Source: Steinernema hermaphroditum (Eukaryota > Nematoda > Chromadorea > Rhabditida > Steinernematidae). Taken from it: a DNA stretch of 64,000 nucleotides. Each line of letters begins with the position of its first letter. The first letter of the stretch is position 1. The notes beneath the pieces are model-generated. The model saw nothing but the letters and a program-made list of their open reading frames with translations. It was not told the origin of the DNA and did not search any database. Position numbers and translations under genes: made by a program. Below, in pieces: positions 53,269 to 64,000 of this stretch. Where the stretch lies: assembly GCA_030435675.1 (NCBI GenBank), contig CM059622.1:124001-188000 (forward strand). The letters are read 5' to 3'.

Positions 53269-56200
53269 TCATGAACTGCTCTTTGTTTCGTCCACCTGTT
53301 GGGTAATAAGTGGTTGATCCGCCCGTTTATGGAACGGATCGTCGGGATCGCTGTCTACCAAGTCCTCTCCGTCGCCGACATCGTCGTCGTCTTCGGGTTC
53401 CGGTGTGATCGCTGGCGAAGAGTGGAGGGAGTCTGTATGGTGGTGATGATGATGGTGGTGGTGGTGGTTCATGCACAACGGACTATGTTCGGTATCCATC
53501 TCCTAAAAAGCGGATATTGTGGATAACAAATAGATGAATAGGGTATGCTGATTTGATTTTTATTTATGGACATTGGATAGCCCTCGTGTTATATCTCTTA
53601 AGTCAAAGAGGGGTCTAAAAATGAGCTAAGCTTTAACTTATAACTGGCTTTCAGGCCTCCTTATGAGTCGTTCTTAATCCTTCTTGGTAGCGTCACCCTC
53701 TGACAGCATCCCTTATTCCCTGTACGTCAGCACATAATACCTATTTTGGCGGATTATTTTATACATGTCGGATCTCAGGATAATGTGTAGTCTTCGGTGA
53801 CTCATGACTCTCTGTTTTTCTCATTTCCTAAAGAATAGTGCATCGTGTTCCTCTAACGTAATTCCGCTCTCTAAGGAAGGAAGCGGTGAGCCACTCTGAC
53901 TAAGGACTGATTTTTTTTCGGATTCGATTCGTCAGAGTATCCTCATGTGGCCAGAGAACGTGTCTTTTGCGTCAAATATCACACATGTGGGGTTGCAGAT
54001 CAGAGATCAACAATTGTTTGAGCCCGACCCCAAATTTCCGACAACGATACGAATCCCGATTCCTGGACTCGATAAAACTTCGAGCGAGTTGGAGATAACC
54101 CTCTTATTTTACTACATAATTGCAATATTATGACCCTAAATCTCACCTCCTCAGTCGGGAACATGTCAGGATTCATGGCAATCGGTTGGCTTGGAATGGG
54201 CTCTGCGATCTCCGTAACATCCGGATCGAAGTTGTAAGGACTATCCCAGAGGTGCTCAAAGGCGTATGGCTCTTGGAATACGAATGATTGCTAAAATCGT
54301 ATGATGCCTTCAATCGTCTTTCACAATACCGTACCTTGACGAACTCTTCGGGTAGATGATCGTGCAGACGGAAATAGTGCACAAGATGATAGAAAGTTGG
54401 GCGTTCGCGTGGGTCGTATTTCCAGCACTTCTTCATCAGATTATACCAAAAGTCAGAACAATGTGTTGGTTTCGCCATCGTATTCTGCGCGGAGATGAAC
54501 CCAAGAACTTCATCGTTTCCTAGGCCCTGGTAAGGCTGCTGACCGAGCGTGGCGATCTCGTAGAGCACAACACCATAGGACCACACATCCGACTTCATAG
54601 TGAATTTGCCGTCTCGGAGGGACTCCGGTGACATCCAACGGACAGGCATGAGTCTCTTTCCCGTGGGCTTATAGTACTCTCGATAGTAGATGTCCCTGGC
54701 CATGCCAAAATCTCCTATTTTCACACACTCGTTCTCGTGGACCATGCAATTACGCGCGGCCAAATCCCGATGACAGAACTTGATCGACTGCAGGTAAGAC
54801 ATGCCGTCCGCGATCTGTGCCGCCCAGAGGAAGAGTTGCGCTGCCGTGGGTGGCGGACGATTGTCAACGTTCTCTTCGGCTCCGGGTCTATGGGCACGCA
54901 GGAAGTCCCTCAGGTTGCCCTTGGCCATCAGTTCCATGACGACGAAGACGGGCATGCCGTCAGAGACGATTCCGTAGAGTTGAACGATGAAGGTGGTGTT
55001 GAACTTTTTCATGACACTGCCCTCGAGGAGGAAGTGCACGCGGTCGGACATGGAGGCATTATCGACGACCGTCTTGATGGCGCACTCGCCGAAGGTGATA
55101 CCATTGACAGAGGTGAAGTTGTTGGCGGTGCCATGGTAGACCTTGCCGAATGTGCCGCGGCCTATCTCGTCGTGACAGATGAGCGCGCTTCGAGGGATCT
55201 CCCACTCGTCTTGAGCGTAAACCTGAAGGCAACTATTAACTGAACCGCTATAGACCGCTTACCTCCATCTGACTGAGGTAGTCCGGGTTGGTGGCGACCG
55301 TTTGCTTCCAGTACTCCTGCATATGCTTGCCGAAGTAGTAGTTGTAGTAACGACGGAAACCAAGGAGACCAAGAATTCCAATGAGAACGATGACCAGACA
55401 GATGACCAAAATGACTTTCCACGACCAAAAGCTTGGCGTGTTCATAATTAGAGCGTTCATCAGTATCACAGGCTTGCTACGTGTTGCCATAGAAATCGTC
55501 TCTACCTGCAGGTAGTAGACGCCATCAGGAATTCCACGGATTTCGGCGCCTTGTACTTCGTCGAATGTGGATTTGTTGACACAGACGTGGAACGGAGTCT
55601 GAAGAAGTCACCGGATTATATGGGCATGGGTTGAGCGCTGATTTAAGGATTATGAGAGACTAGGCACATATCTCGAGATTAAGATGAATCGGACAGGGGT
55701 AGAAGCGTGAATAATCGGAAGTGAGCTAAGCGGCTTCCTCAGAGAGCTCCGCTTCTAAGCTAAAACCACTGTTTCCTTCCGAAATTCCCCAGAGGGAAAT
55801 GTGTTTGTAATTGAAGTCATCTATGCATGAACATATGGATCAACGCTTTGATCTAACACACACCAGAACCCTTGATCAAAAGTGGAATATTTGTTAAGCT
55901 ATTTTAATCATTTTTACGTATAAGCACCTTAGTGAATAACTCTACATATTCTGGATTTGGTAAGCCGCTCTTGGCAATCCGATTACTCACTCATTCATCA
56001 GTCAATTAATCGCAAGCAAGCAGTGATGTGAGGTAATGCATGCCATCCATGATAACAAAGCCGTTTGTATTCCCTGTTTTCATAAAAATCATATTTCTAA
56101 ATATTTTTTACTGAATGAGTAAAAAAGCCGAATTGCTCGTACACAACTTGATGAATTTGGAAAACTGACTGTTGTGAAAAATTGAAAAAGTGACCGACTT

Positions 56201-59200
56201 CACCACTGTGTATATGACATAACTCCCAAAACAAAAAAAAAGAGTCAAGCTTTCCTGAATGATCTTTTCACAGCATAATCTTTTGATATTTAAGTCCAAG
56301 AAGGACTCATTCTGAGCGAAAATAAAAGTTATAGGATTCTTCACCAAAGCCAATCTCTACATTAGACTAATTTAATTGAACACTAGCATGCTGAAATGAA
56401 AATAGTTTCACTCACCACTAACGAATCGCTGATGCCAAGCCTCACGTCATACGACAAAATGGCTCCATTCGGATCCTCCGGATGCTTCCACCAAAATATC
56501 CGATTCTTCGAGTGTGTCTCGTTGCGGATCACCAACGTGCTCAGGTCAACAATGTCCTTGTCGGCTGGAAGGGGTATTCTTACATTACTGAATAGATTAC
56601 AAGACAAACGAGATTTCGAGCTTTCCCGTTCTAGTGTGTCATGTTTCGAATTAAATGTGCAACTTTTTGAGTAATTACTTATACAGCATTTTACGTTTAT
56701 GTGTCATTTATGATTTGATAAAATAGCGTCGCTCACCCGAAAGAGAAAAGAAACGAAAGTGTACTGTAAGCTGATGCTTTTGCCCATATTTTTGCGAATG
56801 AACACCTATTACATTAGTCTACGTTCGAGTAATGCCATTAAGAATATACTCCTGCAAAAAGAAAACTCACGTTCCAGCATCGTCTTCATTATCTTGACAT
56901 CATGCATCTGCGAGCAAGACGCTTCTTTTACAGAAACGTTCTGACAGGCCAAGATCATGATCGTGTATGAGGTAAAGTGCGTCAAGTTATTGACCGTCAA
57001 GTGCGTTCCCGTCATGTTGAACGTGAACATCTCTGCATCGGAATCGACCCTGTACGTTCCCTTTGTGACATTCTTCTTCTTGTCGAAGTACTCCACCAAT
57101 CGGCCATCCTTCTTTGTGTCCGGAATGCCTGCCTTATTTGATTTTTCGACTGGTTTCGGCGTCGTCATCGTCGTCCGCGGCAACTGAGTGGTCGTCTTCT
57201 CCACGATCTGGGGTGCTTCCGAAACTTCGGATATTCGCCTCTTAAGCCTGCGCCGAAGCGTCCTAAAACGGAGAAGTTAGGGTGTGCAGCATGAACCTTT
57301 GAGCGAAAGGTCACAAATAGAACGCGGAAACGTTAATCATGCTATTGTGTAAAGGAAAGGGAAAAAAGTGTCGCAAGCCGGCTGTCTGGAAACGGTACTT
57401 CTCTGGAGGCTCATCTGGATCCTCGTCGTCGTCGACAGGAGGCGAACTGGTCGCATGATGCGGATGATGCTTTCGGCGATGTGGCCGACGGCCCATCTCT
57501 CCGGGCGGGGGGCATCTCATAGGGTCATAGTGGAACTCGCACCTTCAAATGCCTACATTAGCCCCGAACCCATCTAAAGAAAGCCAAAACCGCCACCGCC
57601 CCACGCGGCATGCCTGCGCTCGTCGACAAACCTCTGCTTGAACACGTGGTCCTGGATTTTGTTCTCGAAGATGTCGTCGGCGGTCACTCCTTCGAGGTCG
57701 TGGTCATCGTGCTCCGGCAGGAAGACCGATTCCTTCTTAGACTCGTCGTCAGCCATGCAGCTACAGCAGCCTTCACGAGAACAGGTTTCTTGGTCCTTTT
57801 TTGGACGGATGACGTCTTGAAACGGCTTGTTGGCTGGCTTGCGGATTAGCCCCGAATCTGTATGATGTGCTGAAAAGTTGGAAAATAGGAAGGTAAACTC
57901 ACATATCATACAACAAAACGGGATCATTTTTGAGCATTTTGTTGCTGATCAATCTTAATGGATGTTTGGATTTTCTTATCGGAAAAGAGAAAGCTGTTTA
58001 AAATGTAGGTTGGCAGAGGCTGTTCTGCATGTACCACTGTTAGAGGCTCTTGTAAATAAGAATTGAAAGGCAGAATCACGGAATTTTCGAGATTTTTGAA
58101 CGCCCATGTTGCCTTGCTTTGCTTTCGCTTTTTTGAAATCGTACTGCTATACGTGCTTCTTCATCATTATACAAGCAAATAGTCACTTACTGACGGTGCA
58201 TCCATCTCCCTGAATCTCCTCCTGTCGAGGATTCTTTTTCAGCTTCACTTGATAGTAAGTAATCTGCCCGTGAGGTTTTTCCGGAGGGTTCCATGTGACT
58301 ACAATTTGACTTGAAGACTTCGCCTCGATGTGAGTGATCTTAGGAGGGTCCGGAGTGCCAAACGATGTCTTCACGAAATAGATCTTTGAGATCGCATTCC
58401 GCGCTCCTCGGTGATTCACAAGCCGTGTCTGCACGTAGTAAGCGTACCAGGTGTCCGGAGTGATCTTGCTTCCCGAGATGAAGCCACCAGTGAAGTGCTT
58501 TTTGTTTGGCGAGAAGACGGACTGCTCGTCCTGAGTGTTCACTGGAAGGAACTCCATCGTCCAAGAGTCCGAGCAGGCCGATCGATCGTCGTCGATTGAC
58601 ATCTCCTCGTTCGGCTCTTCCACCTTCTTGTAGTAGATGGTGTAGCCGAGGAACTTCCGATGGTCCATGTTGGTGGTGTTGAAAGCTGGCCAGCGGAGCA
58701 CAAATCCATAGGGAAAGACGTCGGTGATGGTAACCTCCAGTTCGTGGTCTTCGCAGATCGCCCTTTCTCCGTTCGACAGACTGGAAACGTCATTTTCGTC
58801 GACTTTATCCGTCAAGTTCACGGCTGTGATGAAGTCGGCGATTTTCTGTGGACACAGCATGCGGTTGTTGTGGAACATGACGGTGCCGTTGAGGATTTCC
58901 ATTGTTTTGTTCTTGTAGTCAAAGGTTTGACGGAGGTTAACATTCTCGATGACGACCAGGGCGTATCTGAAAGTGAACATTCGTATTATGATGTCTAATG
59001 CGAGGAGGATCAGGTTTAGGTGATTCTGACGTGATCCATTGAGCATTGACCCATTAGGCTCAATGCTCAATGCTTTCTTGCTTTCCTCCTGTTTCATCTA
59101 ACCATGCTGTCTAAAACTGAACCTGTCTATGTCTGCACTCCACCTTTCAATCCCACCCATTCTCAAATCATGTGCCCGGTTTATGCCCTATCTTTTCACC

Positions 59201-62200
59201 GATCCATGCTCATCCTTTGTCCCGCTCGTTCCTAAGTTCTTTAGTTCTTTACCGTTCATGTCCCATCCCTTCTCGACCTTATCCTATGCTCCGCTCTTGC
59301 CTCATGTGTGATCCGATGAATTTATATCCGATTCATGCCTAAGCTTAGATGCTCGCTCAGATGCTCGCCCAGATGCCTAGAGGACTGCCGCGAAGAAGAT
59401 CAGGTTTGGCTGATTCTGACATGACCCATTGGGATCATTGTTATTTTGTTTTCCATGAGAGTCGTTTGAATATTAGTATTTAAGTGACATAAAGACAAAC
59501 AAACGTGCTTGTGAACATCTGAACCTTTCTGTTTTTGAACATTTGCGCCTTATTGACAAAGGCCCTATTGTGCGAAATATGTCTAAAACAAATTCCTTAG
59601 CGTGTTATTGAACTCTTGAACTCTCGATCTCTTCAACGTTTGTCACTCATGGTTCTCTAAACTTATATTCTGAACTCCTCACCTCATCTGAACACTTGCG
59701 CTTCTGAGCATTTGCTATCCTTTTTATCCAGATCCAAACGCGTTTTTAGACATTTTACCCTCATAGGTTCAACATCGTGTTTATATAAGCTGCGAGCGAC
59801 TTAATATTCACTTACTACATATAAAGGAACTACTAGCGATAATTAGCTTCAGTATTATGCCATGGCTACTAGTCAAAGCTCTAATCCAACTGCTAACCGG
59901 AGCTCAGCGAGTATTTCCTGCACCCTTGACGATAGACGAAGACATACTCGTATACCTGTGTTTCATGAGCCAGTTTCGTAGCATTATTATGGAACAAATT
60001 CTTCGCCAATTGATTCGGAAAGCAAGAAGACCGTCAGTACTGAAACCTAGGAATGCTATGAAACTGGATCTACTATTTGATTATGCGCAGATTTCCGTTC
60101 TAAACTCTCCCTAATTACACAAGGAAGTCAGTGGACAACACTACAGTATCATAGGATTATGTTCAACATCGTTCAGCAGCTGTGAGTGACTCAACGTTCA
60201 CTTAGGAACCACTAGCAACAATTAGTTTCAGCATTATACCATGTCTACTGTTCACTATTGGGATAACGAAAACAGTTACCTATCACCATAAAGTTGCTTC
60301 CCGTGAATCTTCTGCAAGTTCTTGAACATGTAGAGATTCATGAAAGTAGGCGTGAATCTGATTGTCAGGTACTTCTCGATTTCACGAATCCTTCCAAACG
60401 CTTCTGTCAATTTTTCGGCGGCTACAACATCCATCCCCACTCGCAAATCGATCTCTATGTAGCCGGCCACCACGTCACAGGTCTTCAGATCTAGAGCGTT
60501 GGCAATGGTGTCGATCGTTTTGTCGCCTTCGCAGATGTTTGGACAGTAGCCCATGCATTTGATGCACTTGTAGGGATCGTTTGGATCTGAAATGTGCACA
60601 CAAGTTTTACTAAAGTTTGTCATATGGTAATGGATTTAGACGACCTTCGCCAATTGTTATCATATAATGCGTATTCTTGGATCAAGGTTGATGTCCTATA
60701 TAAAGGACGACCATTTCTCACGCTCCATGTTGGACCCAACTCTAAACCATAATCGCTTCTGTAGATCCACTTTAGATGGATTTAATTGTGACTATGACAG
60801 CTGACAAGATTTGCATTCTCGTTTTTTTTCTCTGTTCATTTACATATGATACATTACGTTTTTCGTGCAGTGGTTGCATTGAGTAGTTCTGTGCCTCCGT
60901 CCTCAACATTGAACGCACCTTGTCTGTACTTTGCCGGACACTCATAGTGACATTTGCCATTGATCGCCTTCCACATCCTCCGCTTGTTTGCGCCTCCATC
61001 TCGGGGTGCCACATTCGAGCATTCCTGCTCGGTGACGCATCGTCGTTCCAGGAGTTCGTACAGATCTGGTGGACAGGAGTCGACGCAGGTGCCGTTGTAG
61101 GCGACTCGTTTGCACGAGTGACAAGCGCTGGGGTCGCCGGTTCTGCTACAGCCACCCAGACAAGAAGGATGACACTTCTGGCCGTAAGGATCGCAACCGG
61201 GGCCAACGGTGCCGTCTTCGTAGGCTACATATTCGCATCCTAAATAATAGAACTTTGTTGAAGTGAAATGTGAAAGAAAACGAACTTTTTTGACAGACTT
61301 TACTGTTCCAACACGATGTGAATCCGCCGACGTTGCTGCAGTTCTGCTGGCCCTTCGGGTCGCAAACTCGTTCTTGAGTGCAACGTCCTAAAGTAAGTTT
61401 GGTCAGATGTCAAATTCGAAGACAACGCCATCAGGCAATTTAAAGGGAATGGAAACAAAAGTTAACTTTAGTCACAAGTGGGTCAATAATGTAACAGATA
61501 ATGCATTGATTCGCATCATCGATTCGAACCCACATTAAAATGCGAAACATGTCGAGGGCAGACAGTCTAGACAGACTCTTTATATGGATCCACATGTGTA
61601 TCCTTCCACCTTCTTCTAGAGTGAACGCATTTGACTTTTATAATGACAAGATAACTCATCTGTTTAGTTCAATGTGTAGATAAGACGCAGGTTGCTCTCA
61701 AGCACCGACCAATATTTGAAAGATTTAAACTCGGTGCTCTGTCCCCGGTCCTCATCAGCTCTTCACTACTTCTGCGTACATTGATTGGACAGCAAAAAGA
61801 TCAACTCTTCTGCCGCCTCCAGGACCAAATTCAGAAAACAATCAACAGATACGGTGTGATCAACAGATACGGTGTATGCTTCCCGTGGTCAACTGGATAT
61901 CTTACATGACGTGTGCTATTGATTCTACAGTAAAGTATTAAGCATTATCTATAATTTGCTATGTAAAAATTATAATTATAGAGGATCATTTTTCCAATTG
62001 AAAAACCCCTATAATGCCATATTCCCCAATACATAAGTTTATTTTGTTTTCTTTTGCGTCAACAGAGTTATTTCCGTAGAAGCTCTCTTTCTCTTTTAAT
62101 TACTGCTTCATTAGGAGATGCTCTGGCGGCTTCCTGCCTGATGACGCCGACAGGCTTCCATTAACAACCTGCACGCTTGATACGTTTTAGCGGAAATTGT

Positions 62201-63739
62201 CGGAAAAAAATAAATAAAACGCCGGGAAAATACAAAATCCATTTGGTATCTCTAATGGCTTCCATCTACTTCCTTGTGCAAGTAAGCGACCTGAAGCTGA
62301 GTGGATTAGAATCGCCCACGTGTGTACGGACATAAGAGTTCAGAGGAAATGACAGTGACCGCAGAAGGAGTGTAGTCACAGTTTACACATAATAAGAGCA
62401 AGAAGATAAGGTGCATAAGTGGGGTAGACCGTAATGAGCTATGCTAGAGCTCTCAAGAGCTAGAAATTCTTTATTCTGGTCTTTTGTTGTTAGCAAACTT
62501 ATCAGTTGTTATGCCCGCTAAAGGAAGAGTGCAGCGAGGATCACAACCAGAAGAATAACCAAAAGAGCAAAATTTCAAAGATTTAAGCGCAGAATGAAGC
62601 ACAATGTAATAAGGGTCTCACCGAAGAACAGAAGTCCGCTCAGTTGACGCAGTAAGCACATGTAACTCAGGCTTCTCTACACCAAATTACAGTTTGAACA
62701 ACAAGAAGTTTAAGAATTTAAGGCGACGACAATCATTTGCTTAGTGTGCAGAAATTGGTATAAAAATCACAGTCTCTAAGTTGACAGAAACTAAAGGTTC
62801 AAGAGTCTACAGAAAGAAAAGCTCATTCAAGGAAGAAGATTTGCTTGTTTACATCTCCGATAATCAAAGCTACGAAGAAATGAATTGTGATTGTAGCAAG
62901 TACCAAGGTCAGCAGTTCAATGCAGTCGGTCTAATGGAACGAAGATTCAAAAGATCACCAGTTTTCTACCCGCTACAATGAATAAGCGCACGTAATGTGT
63001 GGCCCCTGAAAGAGCAGTTCACTAGTAAAAAATGCAATATTTGGTAGAGGTAGTTAGTAGTTGGTTACATGTGCACACTGTGCGATATGCAACAACGCTA
63101 TTTGTGAACCTAACCCTACGCGCCAGGACAATTCGCCTCAAACGACTGTAACATCATAATATGCGTCAATATACACGTCTTCACCCACCCATGGCTTGTT
63201 CCTCTTCAGTCCTGATATCGTTGACCGGTCCTACGGTAAGCAGCCTCCAGTCGATGTATCTCGTCTCGCAGAGTTTTGTGTTCTGCGTAATCCTGACTCC
63301 GCCGTTCTTGATCACCGACAGCTTCGTCAATCCGACGTCTTCCAGATCGTAGTTCTGATAGATGATCAACGAATAGTGCATCAGCATGGATTGGCCGCCG
63401 ATGATCCTGAGGTTAGGGAACATTCGCCCCAAACTTCGAAGACCACTAAATTACGGTATTCTACCGTTGGTACGTGAAATGAACATACTTGACTTGGAAG
63501 ACGAGAAGATATCCGGTGATTTCCCGAAGGTAAGGGAACGTCAAGAACATGTCGTCGGTGTAGTTGGTGCCGGTAATGAGAGAGATGCCGAAGTCGCCCT
63601 CTATTACCGTACACCTCGTGATTTCTTGCGTCTTAGAGAAGGTGCCGTTCTGGCCGTACATCATGTCAGGAGCGTTTCGAATGTCTATGGACCCGCATCT
63701 TCGTTCTTCTATTTCGTCGTCCGAAAGCGCATATGTACA
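53269..63739 (-). CDS. daf-2: Insulin/IGF-1 receptor tyrosine kinase (first exon(s) outside window)
   Basis: Fourteen exons, all in phase: 63739-63489, 63445-63189, 61387-61286, 61239-60919, 60586-60280, 58966-58191, 57869-57605, 57542-57399, 57262-56871, 56564-56416, 55598-55263, 55222-54335, 54290-54147 and 53502-53269. Together they encode 1521 aa. Order: L1 (CGSIDIRN), furin-like Cys-rich (about 170-310), L2, fibronectin III repeats, basic cleavage site RRRLKRR near residue 812 between alpha and beta chains, membrane segment VILVICLVIVLIGILGLLG (about 1050-1068) and NPDY juxtamembrane motif. Kinase: GRGTFGKVYHG, CAIKTV, HRDLAARNC, DFGMARDIYYREYY and PVRWMSPESL. All catalytic residues and the three activation-loop tyrosines are present. 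The tail has ten consecutive His residues and acidic stretches. It is the receptor of the dauer and lifespan insulin pathway upstream of AGE-1/AKT/DAF-16 in C. elegans. The signal peptide must lie beyond base 63740. Confidence 0.96.
59000..59431. repeat. Repeated 42-bp unit in a daf-2 intron
   Basis: Units at 59000-59041 and 59390-59431 (both containing GATCAGGTTT and TGATTCTGAC) differ at 6 of 42 positions. The first is followed by a small inverted repeat around 59040-59078 (GAGCATTGA and TCAATGCTC arms). Confidence 0.8.
59766..60254. repeat. Diverged direct repeat in a daf-2 intron
   Basis: 59766-59874 and 60161-60254 share GTTCAACATCGT, a central block and the end (ACTAGCRAYAATTAG, TTCAG, ATTAT, CCATG), with roughly 80-85% identity and a short deletion in the second. 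It indicates an old local duplication or two copies of one non-autonomous element. Confidence 0.65.
61388..63188 (-). other. Long daf-2 intron (between the L1 and Cys-rich exons)
   Basis: About 1.8 kb, the longest daf-2 intron here. It holds an 18-bp tandem repeat (61841-61876), and a 66-codon plus-strand frame (62781-62981) I do not regard as a gene. Long early introns can carry enhancers, but no site is recognisable. Confidence 0.6.
61841..61876 (+). repeat. 18-bp tandem repeat, two units
   Basis: Two adjacent copies of ATCAACAGATACGGTGTG, differing only in the last base. It lies inside the long daf-2 intron. Confidence 0.85.
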
Positions 63740-64000
63740 CTGAAATATGTGTTTATATACAATCCGAGAATTTAAAAGTTCCTTTAACATATATAAAAAA
63801 GGCCAAATTTCAAGGATACGGTATCCATGCTGCTTAAAATTGCGCCTCTACGAAGGTTCTGTAATTGGTTACTCCCCTCGATTAAGCGTAAAATCGCTTT
63901 ATATTTTACAATGGCTTCTTGCATGTCGAAACTAATAGGCCTTTGCAGCGCTGGTGGTACTGTAGCCTTGTTTTTCTATGGATTCCTCAGTGGTTCTCGT
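63740..64000 (-). other. Start of the next upstream daf-2 intron
   Basis: The acceptor (ATATTTCAG) of the first visible daf-2 exon is at 63740-63748. The remaining DNA to the window end shows no coding exon in frame, so the signal-peptide exon lies outside. Confidence 0.6.

Noticed and set aside
54173..54334. In-frame extension of the daf-2 kinase exon past EEFVK
   Set aside because: The frame stays open through the short intron by chance; splicing at GTACGG into the QSFVFQEPYAFEHLW exon keeps phase and continues into the final exon.

Overview
This window is nuclear DNA from a nematode. The genes are built from short exons with GT-AG introns of about 40-55 bp and TTTCAG-like acceptors. Acceptor-like TTTTCAG or TTTACAG sits directly against several start codons, as expected for spliced-leader trans-splicing, and same-strand genes lie 140-300 bp apart as in nematode operons. 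The encoded proteins are orthologues of C. elegans genes (rev-1, ztf-11, kri-1, spg-7, daf-2). I cannot name the species. I placed exon boundaries by reading splice signals and checking that phases add up, which they do for every main model.

Layout. 1-1945 (+): 3' part of the translesion polymerase REV1. About 2.0-9.6 kb: mostly non-coding, with one possible small basic protein gene (-). 9651-14033 (+): ztf-11, a MYT1-family CCHHC zinc-finger factor. 14.0-22.6 kb: gene-poor, with a candidate TATA-driven small secreted peptide gene (-) near 18 kb. 22655-26771 (+): kri-1 (KRIT1/CCM1). 27860-28994 (+): a MATH-BTB protein, then a small secreted protein at 29201-29661. 29.7-36.8 kb: a large inverted duplication (arms about 2.25 kb, spacer about 2.5 kb) carrying two nearly identical, divergently transcribed Ly6-like GPI-anchored protein genes. 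36.9-47.1 kb: a compact housekeeping block with POLR3H (-), MRPS27 and BORCS8 (+, operon-like), UTP3/SAS10 (-), spg-7/AFG3L2 (+) and POLR3G (+), followed by a degraded fragment of spg-7. 47749-50309 (-): a nuclear receptor that reads as a thyroid-hormone-receptor (NR1A) type protein without a recognisable AF-2 helix. 50.4-52.7 kb: tRNA-derived SINE copies and a one-domain TSP1 secreted protein (-). 53269-63739 (-): daf-2, the insulin/IGF receptor, complete except for its first exon(s).

Themes. The housekeeping block serves RNA polymerase III, rRNA processing, mitochondrial translation and proteostasis, and lysosome positioning. daf-2 and kri-1, both tied to DAF-16/FOXO control in C. elegans, lie about 27 kb apart with a TR-like receptor between them. 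The points most worth following up are the TR-like receptor, the homogenised inverted Ly6 duplication, the spg-7 relic, the tRNA-Thr-like SINE family and a dispersed TACGGTA motif.
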